A DNA stretch of 64,000 bases, taken from positions 141,750 to 205,749 of the forward strand of contig CAJNOP010000363.1 in assembly GCA_905250075.1 (NCBI GenBank), given 5' to 3'. Positions 1-12,709 of the stretch are shown here, one piece after another. Positions within the stretch are counted from its first letter, which is position 1. Each line of letters opens with the position of its first letter. The DNA comes from Rotaria sp. Silwood1 (lineage: Eukaryota; Rotifera; Eurotatoria; Philodinida; Philodinidae). The translations under genes were made by a program, and so were the position numbers. A model generated the notes under the pieces. The model searched no databases. It had not been told where the DNA came from and worked only from the letters and a program-made list of their open reading frames with translations.

Positions 1-981
1 GTGGACTCATCATATAATGGAGAAATTAATCTATAAGTAATAAAAGCTTCTGTTGAGAGAAATAATATCTTTGTTTATGGTATACTAAATTTATGAAGAA
101 CTTCTTGACAATATTAATACTACTTAACATGAATGATTTAATCAAAAATCAAAAAATTGTGTTGCTTCTATTTGGCACAAGCATATTTTCGTCGAAAACT
201 TTTATTGAATATATTTTTGAACTTATAATTATTCAAAATGAAAAAAAAATGGATACAAATCGATTTGAATATATGAAGATATTCAAAACCTACTCTGTTG
301 GATGATGATTAACACTTTCTTTTAGCTGACATAATGGAATACAATACTTGAATAACGCTAAAAAGAAAAAGAAAACTTCTATTTGAAATACAATTCTTAC
401 TCTTCGATTGGTTCTAATTAAAAAAAGAAACTTCCAATTTAGTTTAGTTTTGGAAACAAAAGCATGATGCTCGTATTCAAATGTTCACGATCCCCATGAA
501 TTCGATGAGAAATGAAAAATCGTTGAGTATTATATTTAGACATAATATTTCAACTCCGATTGCAGCTAAAATTTTGGTTTATCGGCATGGTAGATTCTAG
601 TGGAAATTTGAGCTGATTTCATACGTGAATGAGTGAAACGATCGATCTGAATACGTCCATCGCTCTTGTGGGAGTTTCTTTTTCGAAGGACAATACAAAA
701 CTGTATGTATTTGCACGGAATTTCAATGTTCACAAATCTAACAATGAGACTCGACGAGTCTTATGGATTAGTAACAATAGTCCTAGTTCATTACAATCAT
801 AGTAGTGAAATGTAGAATATTTTTTCGAATACCGTTGTGATTATGACAATGTTTCTTTTATAGTTTATGGCGGCATGTTTACAGTCGCAATTGACATCTG
901 TAGATAGATCTTAAATATATTGATAACAGATTAATGATTCAAAAAAAGAAAATCCTATGTTACTCGATTTTGAATTTTTAG
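1..981. other. No gene seen; probably PLD intron
   Basis: AT-rich sequence upstream of the first recognisable phospholipase D exon. I found no exon matching the region that precedes the second HKD motif in this family. The stretch is therefore most simply a long intron of that gene, although loss of the 5' half of the gene cannot be excluded from this window. Confidence 0.5.
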
Positions 982-1987
982 GTATTCCACCAAACGATTA
1001 TATTAGTTTTTTTGGTATGCGTACTCATGATATTCTTATGGGTCGCTTAGTAAGTCAGAAATTTCATTAATAGTAAATTTTAGATATATTCTATCTTGTT
1101 TAGGTAACTGAAATAATATATGTTCATTCAAAACTAATGATTATTGATGATCGTATGGCTATATGTGGTAGTGCAAATATAAATGATCGTTCATTACTTG
1201 GTCAACGTGATAGTGAATTTTGTATTGTAATAAATGATCGTGAAGAAGAACAAGGCCGATTTAATGGGCAACCATATCGTATCGGAAAATTTTGTTCTAG
1301 TTGGCGAAGAAAACTTTTTGCGTATGTTTCAAAATTTAGATTAAAAACGACTCGTTTTTTTTTTCTACGAAAAATTGTTTTGTTTTTTTTGTAGCATGCT
1401 ATTAGGTATTCAATTTGAGAATTCAAAAAATATTGATATAACTGATCCAGTATCAGAAGAATTTTATAATTATTTTCGAGCTATAGCAAGAAAAAATACA
1501 CTCATTTATGAAGAAGTTTTTGCTACAATGCCAAGTGATCATGTTAGAAAATTTGATCAAATTTCTGGATATAATGGTATGGCAAAAATGGCAGATACTG
1601 ATCCAATACAAGTATACATTGTAACTATATATATTTGAATAATATTTTTATTCTATTTTTAAGGCTCAACAAAAATTAAAAGATATTCAAGGTCTTGTTG
1701 TTGAATATCCACTTTACTTCCTTGATGAAGAAGATTATCTACCAAGTATAAACACTCCCGAAGGTAAGAATTTCCGATCAATTACTAATGATGGTTTTGA
1801 AACAGCCATCATTTGATGAGTGTCACGATTTTTTTTTGAGAGAGAGAGAGGAAAAAAAGTCATTTCTAGTTAGGACTATGATGTATGCTCTCCGATAACC
1901 TTCTAATAAGGTCGATTTAATCAATTATCTGTTATTTCATTTTTTTTGTTTCTTTTAGGTATCGTTCCAACTGTTACGTGGACATAG
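982..1987 (+). CDS. PLD: Phospholipase D (PLD1/2 type), 3' exons only
   Basis: PLD1/2 enzymes hydrolyse phosphatidylcholine to phosphatidic acid and choline at cellular membranes. Five exons join in frame: 982-1049, 1104-1321, 1395-1611, 1664-1763 and 1959-1987, separated by short GT-AG introns. They encode the family segment YISFFGMRTH, then the second HKD catalytic motif YVHSKLMIIDDR (His, Lys and Asp all present), then GSANINDRSLLGQRDSE. The protein ends VPTVTWT, matching the conserved C-terminal tail of eukaryotic PLD, so the 3' end is complete with a TAG stop. The first HKD motif and the PX/PH regions should lie left of the window. The exon starting at 982 begins in phase 1, so an upstream exon is required. 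Not a pseudogene in the visible part. Confidence 0.92.
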
Positions 1988-1990
1988 AGC

Positions 1991-2015
1991 ATTTATTTAT
2001 TTATTTATTTATTTA
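1991..2015 (+). repeat. (ATTT)n tract in PLD 3' UTR, AU-rich-element-like
   Basis: Directly after the PLD stop codon lies a run of overlapping ATTTA pentamers. In the transcript this would read as a class II-type AU-rich element. It could also be a neutral tetranucleotide microsatellite. Confidence 0.55.
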
Positions 2016-5000
2016 CTTTTGTAAATATAACTTTTTAAATCAAAAAAAAAAGTCGAATAACATGGTTATATTAGGATGATATTTTTATTTAACGAAAAAT
2101 ATTTTTTTTAATTTATATTCATAATTGAACGTGTTTTAACTTTGTGTGATACTTCAAATAATCCTGTGTCTCATTTTTATTATTTGTCTTTCTTTTTTTT
2201 TTTTTCTTAAATGTTTTTCTCAATGCATTAATTGTTTTTTTTTTTCGATCGATCACTATTTTTCATTTTCTTATTTAACTTCTCATTTTTTTATTATTTA
2301 TGAGTATTTTCATTTTGATACATATATAGATGCGGTACAACTCAATATTTCTTTTTGTATTAAATGATAACAACAAGAAGTTAATAATGCATTTAAGACT
2401 TTAATATAAACAAATTTCTATTCAAGATTTTCAGATACATAAATTTAGAGAAAAAAAAATCTGTCTATATTTGACAACAAAAGACAATGTGCATAAATTT
2501 CACATTTTTAAATCGTTGTCACTGAGTATTTTAAGTGTTTCATTATCATTATATTAAAATAATGTGTAATAAATTGATGCATTGAAATGTAGTCGCAATA
2601 ACAAATATACTGTTTTTCTTAAATATGATTTTTCTTTACAATACGGAGAAAACAATCGACAGAAGACAATAGGTTGTTTTATCTAAATGATCAGTATTAT
2701 TCTTTCCAGAAACTTTAACTGAAGTCTTTGTTGTTAGATAATCCTGAAATGAAACTTATTGTGTTGGCTATAAAACTCATTTGTTTTCATTGTAATATTT
2801 CATGAACAAATCATTTCGAATGTATTTGAACAAAAGAAAAACAAGCAAAAATGGAAGAAATATATGAATATAATATCGACTATAAGGTTTTATCAATCAT
2901 AAAATTTATGCTAGACTTAACATAGAACTAGAGAAAAGAATCGATGAAAATTCTTAGCGCCAAAATTAATTACTTTGAAAAAAAAATGGCTATTTCAGTT
3001 TTTGTCGAATTGAAGACTTTTGCACGCAAATATCATATTGATCTACTGTCTTTATCTCATGATGCTAACCAATACTATTGACTAACTTTAAGAGGATAAA
3101 TATGATCTAAGATTTCTAACATTAGTCTATCTCATTGATAAATATAAACAATATCGTTTATCATACTTTGAGATATAGCAAGTCAACTTTTGTTTTGAGA
3201 GTCTCATATGATGATCCGATCTTACAAAACATGGAGATAATCATAGGAATATTCTATTCTGCAAATGAACTTTACACTATTTTTCTCGTTTTCATAAAAA
3301 GATTTGTCTTCAATATTATTTTTCAAAGTTACAAAAACGTTCTAAAATCTTTTCTATAATCCACACATACTGAAGCACAAAAACAAAGAATATCTTACAG
3401 ATTGTCGAAAGTTCAAGTACAATCTTATTTTTCTTTTTATGTGCAAGTTATTATAAGATAAATCAATCATAACAAGGTAAAACTATATATTTGAGGTAAT
3501 GAGACAGCGAAGAAATGCCAAGAATAAAAAAAAATTCTTTCAATAATGTCATCTGATCTACTCTATCGGCAACAGCCATAGAACTTACACTCTTAAAGGT
3601 TTTCAGCGATTACTAGATAAACAATAGGATTCACAAGGCAAAAATTATCTTTTAAGATATTGATTATAATACGATAATAATTGTGTTTTCATAGCTCGAA
3701 TGTAATTTAACTTGTGATACAATTGATCTAAGTGCACTTATGAATCACTCATATAAATCAGGTTGTGCATAAAAAAAAACTATGTTGATGAAGTTTTTGT
3801 GTTGTAAGGTATCAAATCAAGCTCAATACTTACTGTCGATTATACTATTTGTACTATGGATCGTAAGAAATTAGCTTTCTTTTGACATGTGTCATTGTGG
3901 AACATCATCATGCTCTAGTTAGAATGAATACACACGTTATAAAACACTTGAATAACAAAATGAGTTTTACTAGTACTTCTCACCATATGTAAAAAGAAAA
4001 ATCGATTAAGTTCATCAATCTTATTCTCTGCGATATTCAAATAAACTTTGAATTATTTTTATTAATCAAAGAAAAAGATAATCTATATAAGATAGACTTT
4101 GAATCGTTGTTAAAATTAGAGGAAACATAATTGATTTAATTCATAATTAAAACAATGATTTGCTTGAAATGAAAAGAACATTGTTAAACACAAACATTTT
4201 TCATTAGAAAAACGAGATACATATAAAATTGGTTATTTGATTCCAGTTCACTTCTTTGAGATCGTTAAAGTTAATGTATTTTACAACTCATGACTATGGG
4301 CAAAATGGAATTAGATTGTTGATAATATATTCTTACAGCAGTAGATAATATCTGAAGAAAGGTCTTTCGTACATGTGATGACATCCATAAAAGAAATTAT
4401 CTAGCAGTAAGACATATAATAATACAAATCTAAACAATACAATAGAAAAAAGTGTCGAGATTTTGTCATAACATAGTCGATGTCAAATATGGCAAGTGAG
4501 ATTAATCAATCAATTCGTTTTAGACATCAACGTATGACTTAAGCAATAAATTATCTTAAAATGAGAACTGAAGATTATCTTCAATAACACAGAAGAATTG
4601 GATAGGATACAAAAAAAAAAAAACATGTTTCAATAGATAAGACTACAGCTATGATTATGCAAAATTTGGGTTATCATTTATCATTTAATGTAATATAAAC
4701 AAGTTTTAAGTATTAGATCTTTCTTTTCAACTAAACATTAATTTGAAAAGTTTTTTTTGCTTCATTTTCTTTTGTAGCAAGCTTCCATAAATACAATGTG
4801 TTATTAGATGAAAGAAACGAAATAAATATATTCTATTAACTAACATTGAAAAAAAATATTTATCTGTGTTTTTTGAATCATGATCTTGAATGCGTTCGTT
4901 TGCAGAAGCCATCTATGTCAATATATGATTCTTTTAATTTATGGCCTCTATTGAACTATTCAATTGTCATCATTGTTATTCTATCGATAAATCAGAGTCT

Positions 5001-6776
5001 TTGTGTAAGTTATATATCGCGTTTTTTTTCTCCGTTTGTTGTGAAAAGGGCACAAACAGTGAGAGAGAGAGAGGGAAAAGCTGATCAAACACAATTCAAA
5101 TTCATATTCAATCGTTTTTCTCCTTTCTATCTAATCAATTTAATGAAGCCTGAATATCTCTAGACGAATGAACATACAAATAATTTTGTATGTATGTGTA
5201 AAGAGACATGATCCTAATTACAAACAAATCAAGGCGGGGAACTTACGTCAACAATAAAATTCTTCGTTCTTTTTTTCATTTACTCATTTAATTCTAAAAG
5301 TTCAAGTACATGTCATAAAAAAAAAGGAATTGTATCAACAAGTGAATGAATCATGATAATTACTTGATCAAGTGAATACAATGACCTTTACATGAAAATA
5401 TATTTTTTTTTTGATTAATCTTTACGTGTAAATAATCAAATTGTTGTATTCATTTCAATTCATCTGTTATCATTTCAATATAAATATGAGTAAGCGAAGA
5501 AAAAGAGAAAAATCATTGATATATATATATATATTAAGTGTACATTGAAGAACAGAAAAAAAACTAACCCCTTCCATATTTTCACATGAACATTGAAGTA
5601 AGAGTACATCTTCATATTTCTCTTGTCTTCAGTGCCTTGTTATCTTATTAGTTTGACGCGTGCACGCGTAGTGTTTTCCCATAAATCACACTCTCATATA
5701 TATACATACATTGATGGCAGATTGAGTTGGGTATACGTATATACACTTGCTGGCTCTTGTCTATCTCTCGTCATGCGTCTCCATCATTTTTATAGGTTCC
5801 AATCATCAGTCGACCATCTGGCTAGAGACTCATCATCCTTGTGTGTATATATTTGTGTTTATCTAATGAAAGTTTCCTATTATCATTGTCGATGAGAAGC
5901 GAGAAATTCTTTTTTTTTTTTTTAATCACATCTAGATTTCTCTGTCAATTGTAACTATATGATTCATTTCTGACGTACTAGCGAAAAAACAAATATTCCC
6001 ATATATGTTATTATATGTTTACACAACGATTGAATACCAGTGAATGAAGATTAGAACACCCGAACTAAATCTGAACATTAACATTTCGTACAGATTTATT
6101 TATATTAATCCTTTTTCATTGTTCTTTATCTCGTTTATAAGATGTCTTCATTTTTACATTAGATTTTCTTTATTATTGTCATCTTACTATCAAATCGCTT
6201 CTGTCATCACTATGGTTGGTCGTTCGGTAAGCCTGTTTTTTTTTTTAATATCATTTATGTAAATAGCACATCCGGCAAAGAGATAGAAAGTATTGTCATA
6301 AGAGTTACTGATTAGGTGATGATCAAAGAAAAAAAAAATAAGCGAAGATAGAAGAGAGTTGTAAATTGATTCGAGAGTACTTGTTGTTTCTTCTTGCAAG
6401 TTGCAAATTGATGATAGCCGAAGGCAAAAAAAAAACGCGGCGAAAGAACAGAATTATCTACTGCTACTGGTATGTATAAGTTAGGTGTTAGATGAGACAT
6501 ATGGTTTGTAGATAGAAAATTATTAGTTCAAGTATGAAAAATAATGACTTGTCAAAGAAATTTTTTCCTTATCAAAGAAAGCGGTTAGTTTTTTTTTTCT
6601 ATACGTATCACAATAGCTATATGAATGTTGTAAAGAATAATAATAAATAAGCGCGAAACATTATATCATTTGTTTTTTGTTGTTTAAATTGATCGATCTT
6701 TTTTTTGTTCGTATTTTGTTATATTCATCTATCAAATATCATTTTCTTGATTTGATATAAACAAAAACAAAAAAAA
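2016..6776. other. Long intergenic region without a recognisable gene
   Basis: About 4.8 kb of AT-rich DNA. All ATG frames are short, low-complexity and resemble no protein I know. It contains poly-T runs, short GA and TA microsatellites (near 5060 and 5520) and one GC-rich palindrome at 5656-5669. The right part probably contains the promoter and 5' UTR of the HMG-box gene. Confidence 0.6.
5656..5669. promoter_or_regulatory. Perfect 14-bp GC-rich palindrome ACGCGTGCACGCGT
   Basis: A perfectly self-complementary 14-mer in an otherwise AT-rich stretch. It contains two inverted GCGTG cores, the half-site bound by bHLH-PAS factors (AhR/HIF-ARNT type). It lies about 1.1 kb upstream of the HMG-box start codon. 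A regulatory role is inference. Confidence 0.25.
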
Positions 6777-7292
6777 ATGGTTAAACAAAGTGGTTCAAAA
6801 AAATCAAAACAATCACATAAAACAGATCACAAAAGTGAACATACTGAAAAAAGTAAACAAGCAGCTGGTAAAAGACAACCAAGTGGTTATCTTATGTTTT
6901 GTGCTGAACAACGAGAACTTCGAAAAAATGATTTTGAAAAAATGAAACCCAAAGAAATTATGCAACATTTAGGAGCTGAATGGCGAAAATTATCTGCTCA
7001 ACAACAAGACGCTTATAAAGCTAAAGCTCCTGTTAAAACACATCATGAGGTATGTAATAAAGAAGAATCAAAATCACAAAAACCTCAACAAACACATACG
7101 AAAAGTGCTGCTCATCATCATTCTGGTACAAAAACAAAAGGCAATACAATTCATAATACTGGTACAAAAGGTGCTTCAAAAAAGAAGACAACTACAAAGA
7201 AAATAAAACATGCACATGAAAAATCAGCTAGTCGAAAATTAGCTCATAATCATCATGAAAATAATCATGAAAATGATGTTAGTCCATCATAA
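6777..7292 (+). CDS. Single HMG-box protein with basic His/Lys-rich tails
   Basis: Intronless 171-residue frame with start context AAAAAAATGG. Residues about 32-85 form one HMG box: a Pro-Ser-Gly-Tyr opening, an Arg/Lys-rich first helix, LGAEWRKLS at the second helix, and DAYKAKAP at the end. This resembles NHP6/HMGB boxes that bend DNA in the minor groove. The first 31 residues are Lys/Ser/His-rich and the last 85 are His/Lys/Thr-rich, without the acidic tail of vertebrate HMGB1. The likely role is a nuclear architectural, chromatin-associated protein. An apparent donor inside the frame (after HHE) has no usable acceptor, so I keep it as a single exon. AATAAA-like signals follow the TAA stop. 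Confidence 0.85.
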   Translation: MVKQSGSKKSKQSHKTDHKSEHTEKSKQAAGKRQPSGYLMFCAEQRELRKNDFEKMKPKEIMQHLGAEWRKLSAQQQDAYKAKAPVKTHHEVCNKEESKSQKPQQTHTKSAAHHHSGTKTKGNTIHNTGTKGASKKKTTTKKIKHAHEKSASRKLAHNHHENNHENDVSPS

Positions 7293-8179
7293 TAAATTAA
7301 TATAATGAAGAAAAAAAGAGACTTGCGTAATTTATCGATAAAAATAAATTGTTGTTTTTTTCCTAGTGAATATTAATGCAAATTTTTTCCGAGTATAATA
7401 AAAATAAAGAATCAGTTTTGTTAATAACTATTTTGTTTTATTAGAAGAATATATTACAATGCTCTTCAGTTTTTTTTTATAATAATACAGTAGACAATCC
7501 GATTAGTCACATTCATTGACTCACTCTGTAGTCTACCGGTCGTTCGTGCATATATTATTCTGCTTCGAGCATATGTGAATTAAGAAAAATAATTGACTTT
7601 TTGCTCTATGACTGTTACTTTTCTAGCTATAAAAAAAAAGAAAACTTTGTGAACTAGTTCCATTGGGACAATGAACATTTATAATCGTTGTTAAACATGC
7701 GATATACACGAAGCTTTTAATAAAATGAGGTCGTGCTCTTTTTATATCGAACTGAGTAAACACATGTTAGAATTTGCACAACAAGAGACCGAGAAAGAAA
7801 TAAAAAGATAATAAGAAAGCTTCTTTGTCGTTTTCATCTTCTTCTTCTTCTTAGTTTTTCTTTTTTTTTTATGGTATAGAAGGAAGAGCTCTTCCGTTGT
7901 TCTCGATTGGTGCTTGTCAACGATTGGATGTTAAGCATCTAAAACTATTCTTTTTTTCTTCTTTTTTTTTTTCTACGCTCTCTCTGTTTCGTCATCGACA
8001 CAACAAACTATAGTATTAGTAAACCAAAGAGAAAGAAAAAAAAAGAAAAAAAAATATGTGAGCGTCAGAAACGACGATCGCAGTAAAAAAAAAAGCAGCA
8101 TCAGCAGCAGTAATAGAAGAATTAAAACAGCATCGTAGAGTTACGAAAGAGACGAGTGTATTTTTTTTTTTGTTTCATC
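7293..8179. other. Intergenic, probably promoter and 5' UTR of the next gene
   Basis: No coding frame of note. It holds several AATAAA-like signals just after the HMG-box gene, a CTT microsatellite near 7840 and poly-T/poly-A runs. Purine-rich, gene-proximal sequence follows before the ATG at 8180. Confidence 0.5.
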
Positions 8180-10578
8180 ATGTCAGGTGTAACTAATATT
8201 ATTGATAGTAATTTTACTGATATATCGAGCAAAGCAACGGAAAGACTTGTATACAATCATCCAGTATTGAATACTGGAGCAAAAAATGTAAGTAATATAT
8301 CAAATAGATAAATTATTTTTTCTTAAAATTCTGTATATCAGAAAAAAATTTATAATTGAAATTAAATACATTTGAGTTATTATACTGATAAGATGATACA
8401 AGACTAATTTTTCATCACGTATATATATATACAGATGAAATATGTGTTTATCTATCAATTGAAATAGAAAACCGAGCAATGAATCAATCATTAGATTTAG
8501 TTCTTCCTTCAATCGGATCATAATCATTTATTGAAGTAGTGAATCGTTATGTGTTGTACTAGTCTCAAGTATGCCCTTTCGAGTAGTGTATCAATTCATG
8601 TACATATATATATATACGTATGTATACACCTGTATTAGAACGAGTCGATCTAATTTCACTGTCTAAACAAACTCAGTGAGTAGAGAAGAGAGGAACGAGA
8701 CTAACCAGTTGAATCGCAGACCCATGTGATTTTTTTGTTACTCTGTCTCTCCTCGGGCAAAAGAATATTGTATGTTTGTTTTTCTACCTCGTTGCTCTAT
8801 GGATGCCGCCGTCACATCCATCATGCATGATGATGACTTGAATAAAACATACCGATTGTAAATCATTTCTGCTTAATTTGTTTTGTGTGGAAATGTGTAT
8901 TATGAATTAATTCGATGTCCGACTTAATGTTTAGTATTTGACGGATAATTTCCTGAACTTATATATATATATAGTAGTTTGCTTTTTTTTTGACAGCCAA
9001 TGACTCTTCAACGACAAGAAATCAAAGACCGTTTGGATGCTTCACCACATAGTAAAACAATCGTTGATTTAGATGAAATCATTGAAAAATGGGTAAGTTG
9101 AAAGACATATCATGCTGTTTTATACATATGAAAAGAGAAATAGAGAACACAGCAGGTATACATATAGAACAATATATGGCTCATAGATTGAATATAATCG
9201 AATGATATGAATTGCATCATTAGATGCGACATATTTTATATTGAATATTTCTATTCGTGTTTAAAAAAACCATTATATTCATTTTTTTTTGAGCTGGACG
9301 GAAATGTGTTCTCCAAAGTTTTTAATAAGGAAACGGTATGTCATATTCACTTTATGATGAATGAAATGCTCTATTGGAATAGGAGATGTTAAGTACGTGT
9401 CATATCACGTTCTCCTTTTTAAATCAATTTTACACTATATATTTGAAAAAAGAAGGGATACTATTCATTAATGAAACAGCTTTTTTGTTTCCAAATTTCA
9501 TACTTATTTGATCTCTAGCAATTGGTGTCTTAATTGAAACCAAACTAGTAAACACATTGTTATCGTCTCTCGTCTATTCTTCAAAGTATTAGATTAGATA
9601 TTCCCATGAGGAAAAAACAAGAATGTACACATGAAGTTAATCAGAAAAAAAGAATTTGATATGTCTTACAGTATTTTTCTTTTTTTTAGGTATGGAAAAT
9701 GTGGGAATTATCAAAACGTTCACGAGAAGATTCAAAATATCGTCGTGAAGAACTTGATGTAAAATTAAATTGGAAACGTGTTAATTTTTGGCAATCTGAA
9801 GCTGTTTTTACTCGACCAGCTCAATTACGAATGCCTAAATCTCAAATATTATTTCGAACACATTTTTCAAATAATACGGAAAGTGAACAAGAATATTCAT
9901 TACGTGCTGAACGTTCAACAATAACAACATTAAATTTTACATTTATGCGTGGTTTTACAAAAGAAAAAGAAGGTTGTGTTACATTAAAATTACCAAATGA
10001 AGTCTTAGAAGTTGGTGGTGGTCTTCGACATGAACAACGTGTTGATTATGGAAAAGATTCAACATTTGAAACACAAATGACTTGGTCAGCTGACTCAGCT
10101 ATTCGTGTTGCACCACATTCAAAAGCTAATGCTGAGTAAAGATTTTCTCTTGTTTTTTTTTTCTTCATATCATTTCAAATATAATTTTAATTTTATGTTT
10201 AGATTATGTATTACTGAAGAAGAATATTCAGCTGATTTTTCTGTTGAAGTACGTTTTAGTGGTAGAATATCAGCTATGATTAGTACACGAAATAATACAG
10301 GTGGCTATTATAAATATATGGAAGGTGATTTAGCAACAATATTTGCTGAATTATCACGTACAGGTGGTATTGGTGGAAGTTCAGGTCAATTTGAAATTCA
10401 TGAACAAACACAAACAGTTCGAACAGTAATGACAGGAAAATGTGCATTTCGATATGGAATCGAACAACATGTTAATGTTGAACAAGAAAAATTACCAATG
10501 TTACCTTCATCATCAATAAAAACAAATGAACCTCCACCTAAATATCGGCCACTTTTTCTTTCAAATAATGCTCATTAA
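8180..10578 (+). CDS. Aerolysin/ETX-MTX2-fold protein, LIN-24-like
   Basis: Four exons (8180-8287, 8997-9092, 9690-10135, 10203-10578) join in frame to 341 residues. Introns 1 and 2 are long (709 and 597 nt); intron 3 is 67 nt. The start lies in the context TCATCATGTC. The middle and C-terminal parts show the layout of the aerolysin/epsilon-toxin-MTX2 pore-former superfamily: alternating Ser/Thr/hydrophobic strands, a Trp-Ser strand (MTWSADSAIRV) followed by a Pro-His-Ser-Lys turn (APHSKANAEL), then YSADFSVEVRFSG. Animals carry endogenous members such as Caenorhabditis LIN-24. No signal peptide or membrane segment is seen, so the product looks cytoplasmic, as LIN-24 does. The frame is intact. 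The family call rests on motif layout only; an unrelated beta-rich protein is the alternative. Confidence 0.6.
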
Positions 10579-12408
10579 AAAAACTCTTTTATTTATTGTT
10601 GTAGTCACTATGCTCTGTTTTTCTTGTATATGGAAATGTCCGGTTTATCTTTTTAGCAAAAAAAACAAATAACTATAGGATGTATTGTCTTCGGTTAAAA
10701 TGACAAAACTGAAACCAACCACTGACAGATGAATATACAGTAGTTGCAAAAGTTTCACTACTGGTAAAAAGTACATAAACTTCAATCGTTTTCTTTGATA
10801 TTTTGAGTACGAACCGAGTTTTCTAAAGTTCTGCTCACAAGCAGTAACTCGAAATCGATGAGACTAAATCTAAAGGATTTACGGGGAGAATACTAGTTTT
10901 TTCGCCGAAACTCAAAAAAGGGTATTTTTAACACTTTTCTGATTTTCCATTATTTAAACCTGTTAGCCTCTATTTTTTTTATTTACAAATATATATATAT
11001 ACGCATATCTATATTATGTTACAGATAGAATCTTACAGTACATTGTAACCTTGAGACACTGTGAGAAGTCCATTTTCTGGAATGGTCTCAACAAGGAGCT
11101 CTTTTACATCGATGGTCACGATTGTGAAATTTTCACAGAAAAGTTTATTAGAGCAGGGCACTCACTGAAGAAAATGTCAAGGCCTATGGTTAAAATAAGC
11201 TAGAGAGCTATGTCAATGTTCGACGATTCTCGTCAACTTTTATTTTGATATTATGCTAAAGATTACTTCATACATTAGACAAATTATAATCATGGGACAT
11301 AAAATTTGTATTTGTGATAGAGGCAGCACTGAGCTATCGAATGAAGGGCCTAACATGATCAAGTTTATTTTCTATGTTGAGATATCCTCGTTTAAAATTA
11401 AAAAAAATGTCTCGAAGGAAGATCTCCAAGTGTGGCGCACCGATCAAATGGTTATTTTGCCCACAAGTAGATTTTAGTGAGACTAGGAGAAGTCTAGAAG
11501 AGTTCGTCGCCATATGCTGCACTTCTCAAATTACGACTGTTTTCTTTCTTTTTTCTGTTTCAAGCAAAGCATACATGAACGAATTCAATAATGAAAGTTT
11601 GCCTATAGATAAATCCTATGATCCCGATAGTTTTCTAAAAACTCCAATCCGTTCATATATGCTTTACTTAGAGCAGAAAATATAGGAACACAGTCGTAAC
11701 TTGAGAATTACAGCGTATGGGAACGAACTCTTGTAGACTACTTCTAATCTCATAAGACCTACTTGAAGATAAAATAATCACTTCATCGGCGCTTCACATT
11801 TGGAGACTTTTCCTGATTAATATCAGCTCTTGTACGATCTTATATCATCAGGTATGATTTAGACAGAACGAAGAACAAAGTATGACAAAGTTCATCCTGA
11901 AGGACACATCTTGTACGACAAAAAGCTCTTCTACATCCCGCCTAAGAGACGATCTTTGCATTACATTTTTGACAAGCATAAAAATTTGTATGAATATGAG
12001 GCATCATGTCAAATATCATAGAAGTACTGTTTATGTAAAAATTATTTGCAACAGTCATGTAGATAAACCTTATCACATGTGGTTCAGCAGAAATAAAATG
12101 AACAAAAGAATAAGAGAACAACGATAATAATACAGAATTCACAATATAATCAATACTGAATATGAGGTACAATATCATAGATCATAAATCATGCTACTAA
12201 CCGTATGAAATGTTTTTGAACAGAAATAATATGAAAAAAAGTAGATATCTATAAGATGCATAATAAAATAAGAAAACAAAAGCAAAAGTATAAGATTCAC
12301 AATACAATCAAATATAAATAGATGAAAACGAGAATGAATAGGTCTTCGTGTTATTATTTTCTTTTGAATTTCTCGTATCAGCGAACAAATAATATGTTAT
12401 CAATGTAA

Positions 12409-12513
12409 CTTGGTGATAAACGTGTTTATCTTGAAGTAGATACCAATCGAGCTGAAATAAATAATCTTTTCGCTCAAGCAATCGTCGCTGGTATTAATAA
12501 TAATCGAGAATGA
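12409..12513 (+). pseudogene. Possible decayed coding remnant
   Basis: An open, protein-like frame without an ATG (LGDKRVYLEVDTNRAEI then NNLFAQAIVAGINNN) runs 34 codons to a TGA. It continues protein-like beyond that stop, with one more TGA. Base composition is less AT-rich than around it. I cannot name the family. A chance open frame is quite possible. Confidence 0.2.
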
Positions 12514-12690
12514 TCACGAGTTTCACTACTAGACCAGAACGCCAATGGACGACGATCAATTAGGTGACTTAGACGTTCTGCAGGTCCTAAAGAAAACTTA
12601 AGCACCCAAAAATGGATATAAATATAACACATGATAGGAGATCAACGAATGTATATGGGTATGAGAGTAAGTGCTAGTCTTCTCTTCGTT

Positions 12691-12709
12691 CCCACCCACA
12701 CCCACACCC
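12691..12709 (-). repeat. Short interstitial TGTGGG telomere-like tract
   Basis: The plus strand reads CCCACCCACACCCACACCC, so the minus strand carries two consecutive TGTGGG hexamers plus flanking G-rich sequence. TGTGGG is the telomeric repeat reported for bdelloid rotifers. Confidence 0.5.

Noticed and set aside
4846-5163. 105-codon plus-strand frame
   Set aside because: Low-complexity, includes a GAGAGA microsatellite, no homology recognised and no upstream signals.
11253-12178. Overlapping 60-100 codon ATG frames on both strands
   Set aside because: Composition is random, there are no motifs or splice context, and opposing frames overlap.
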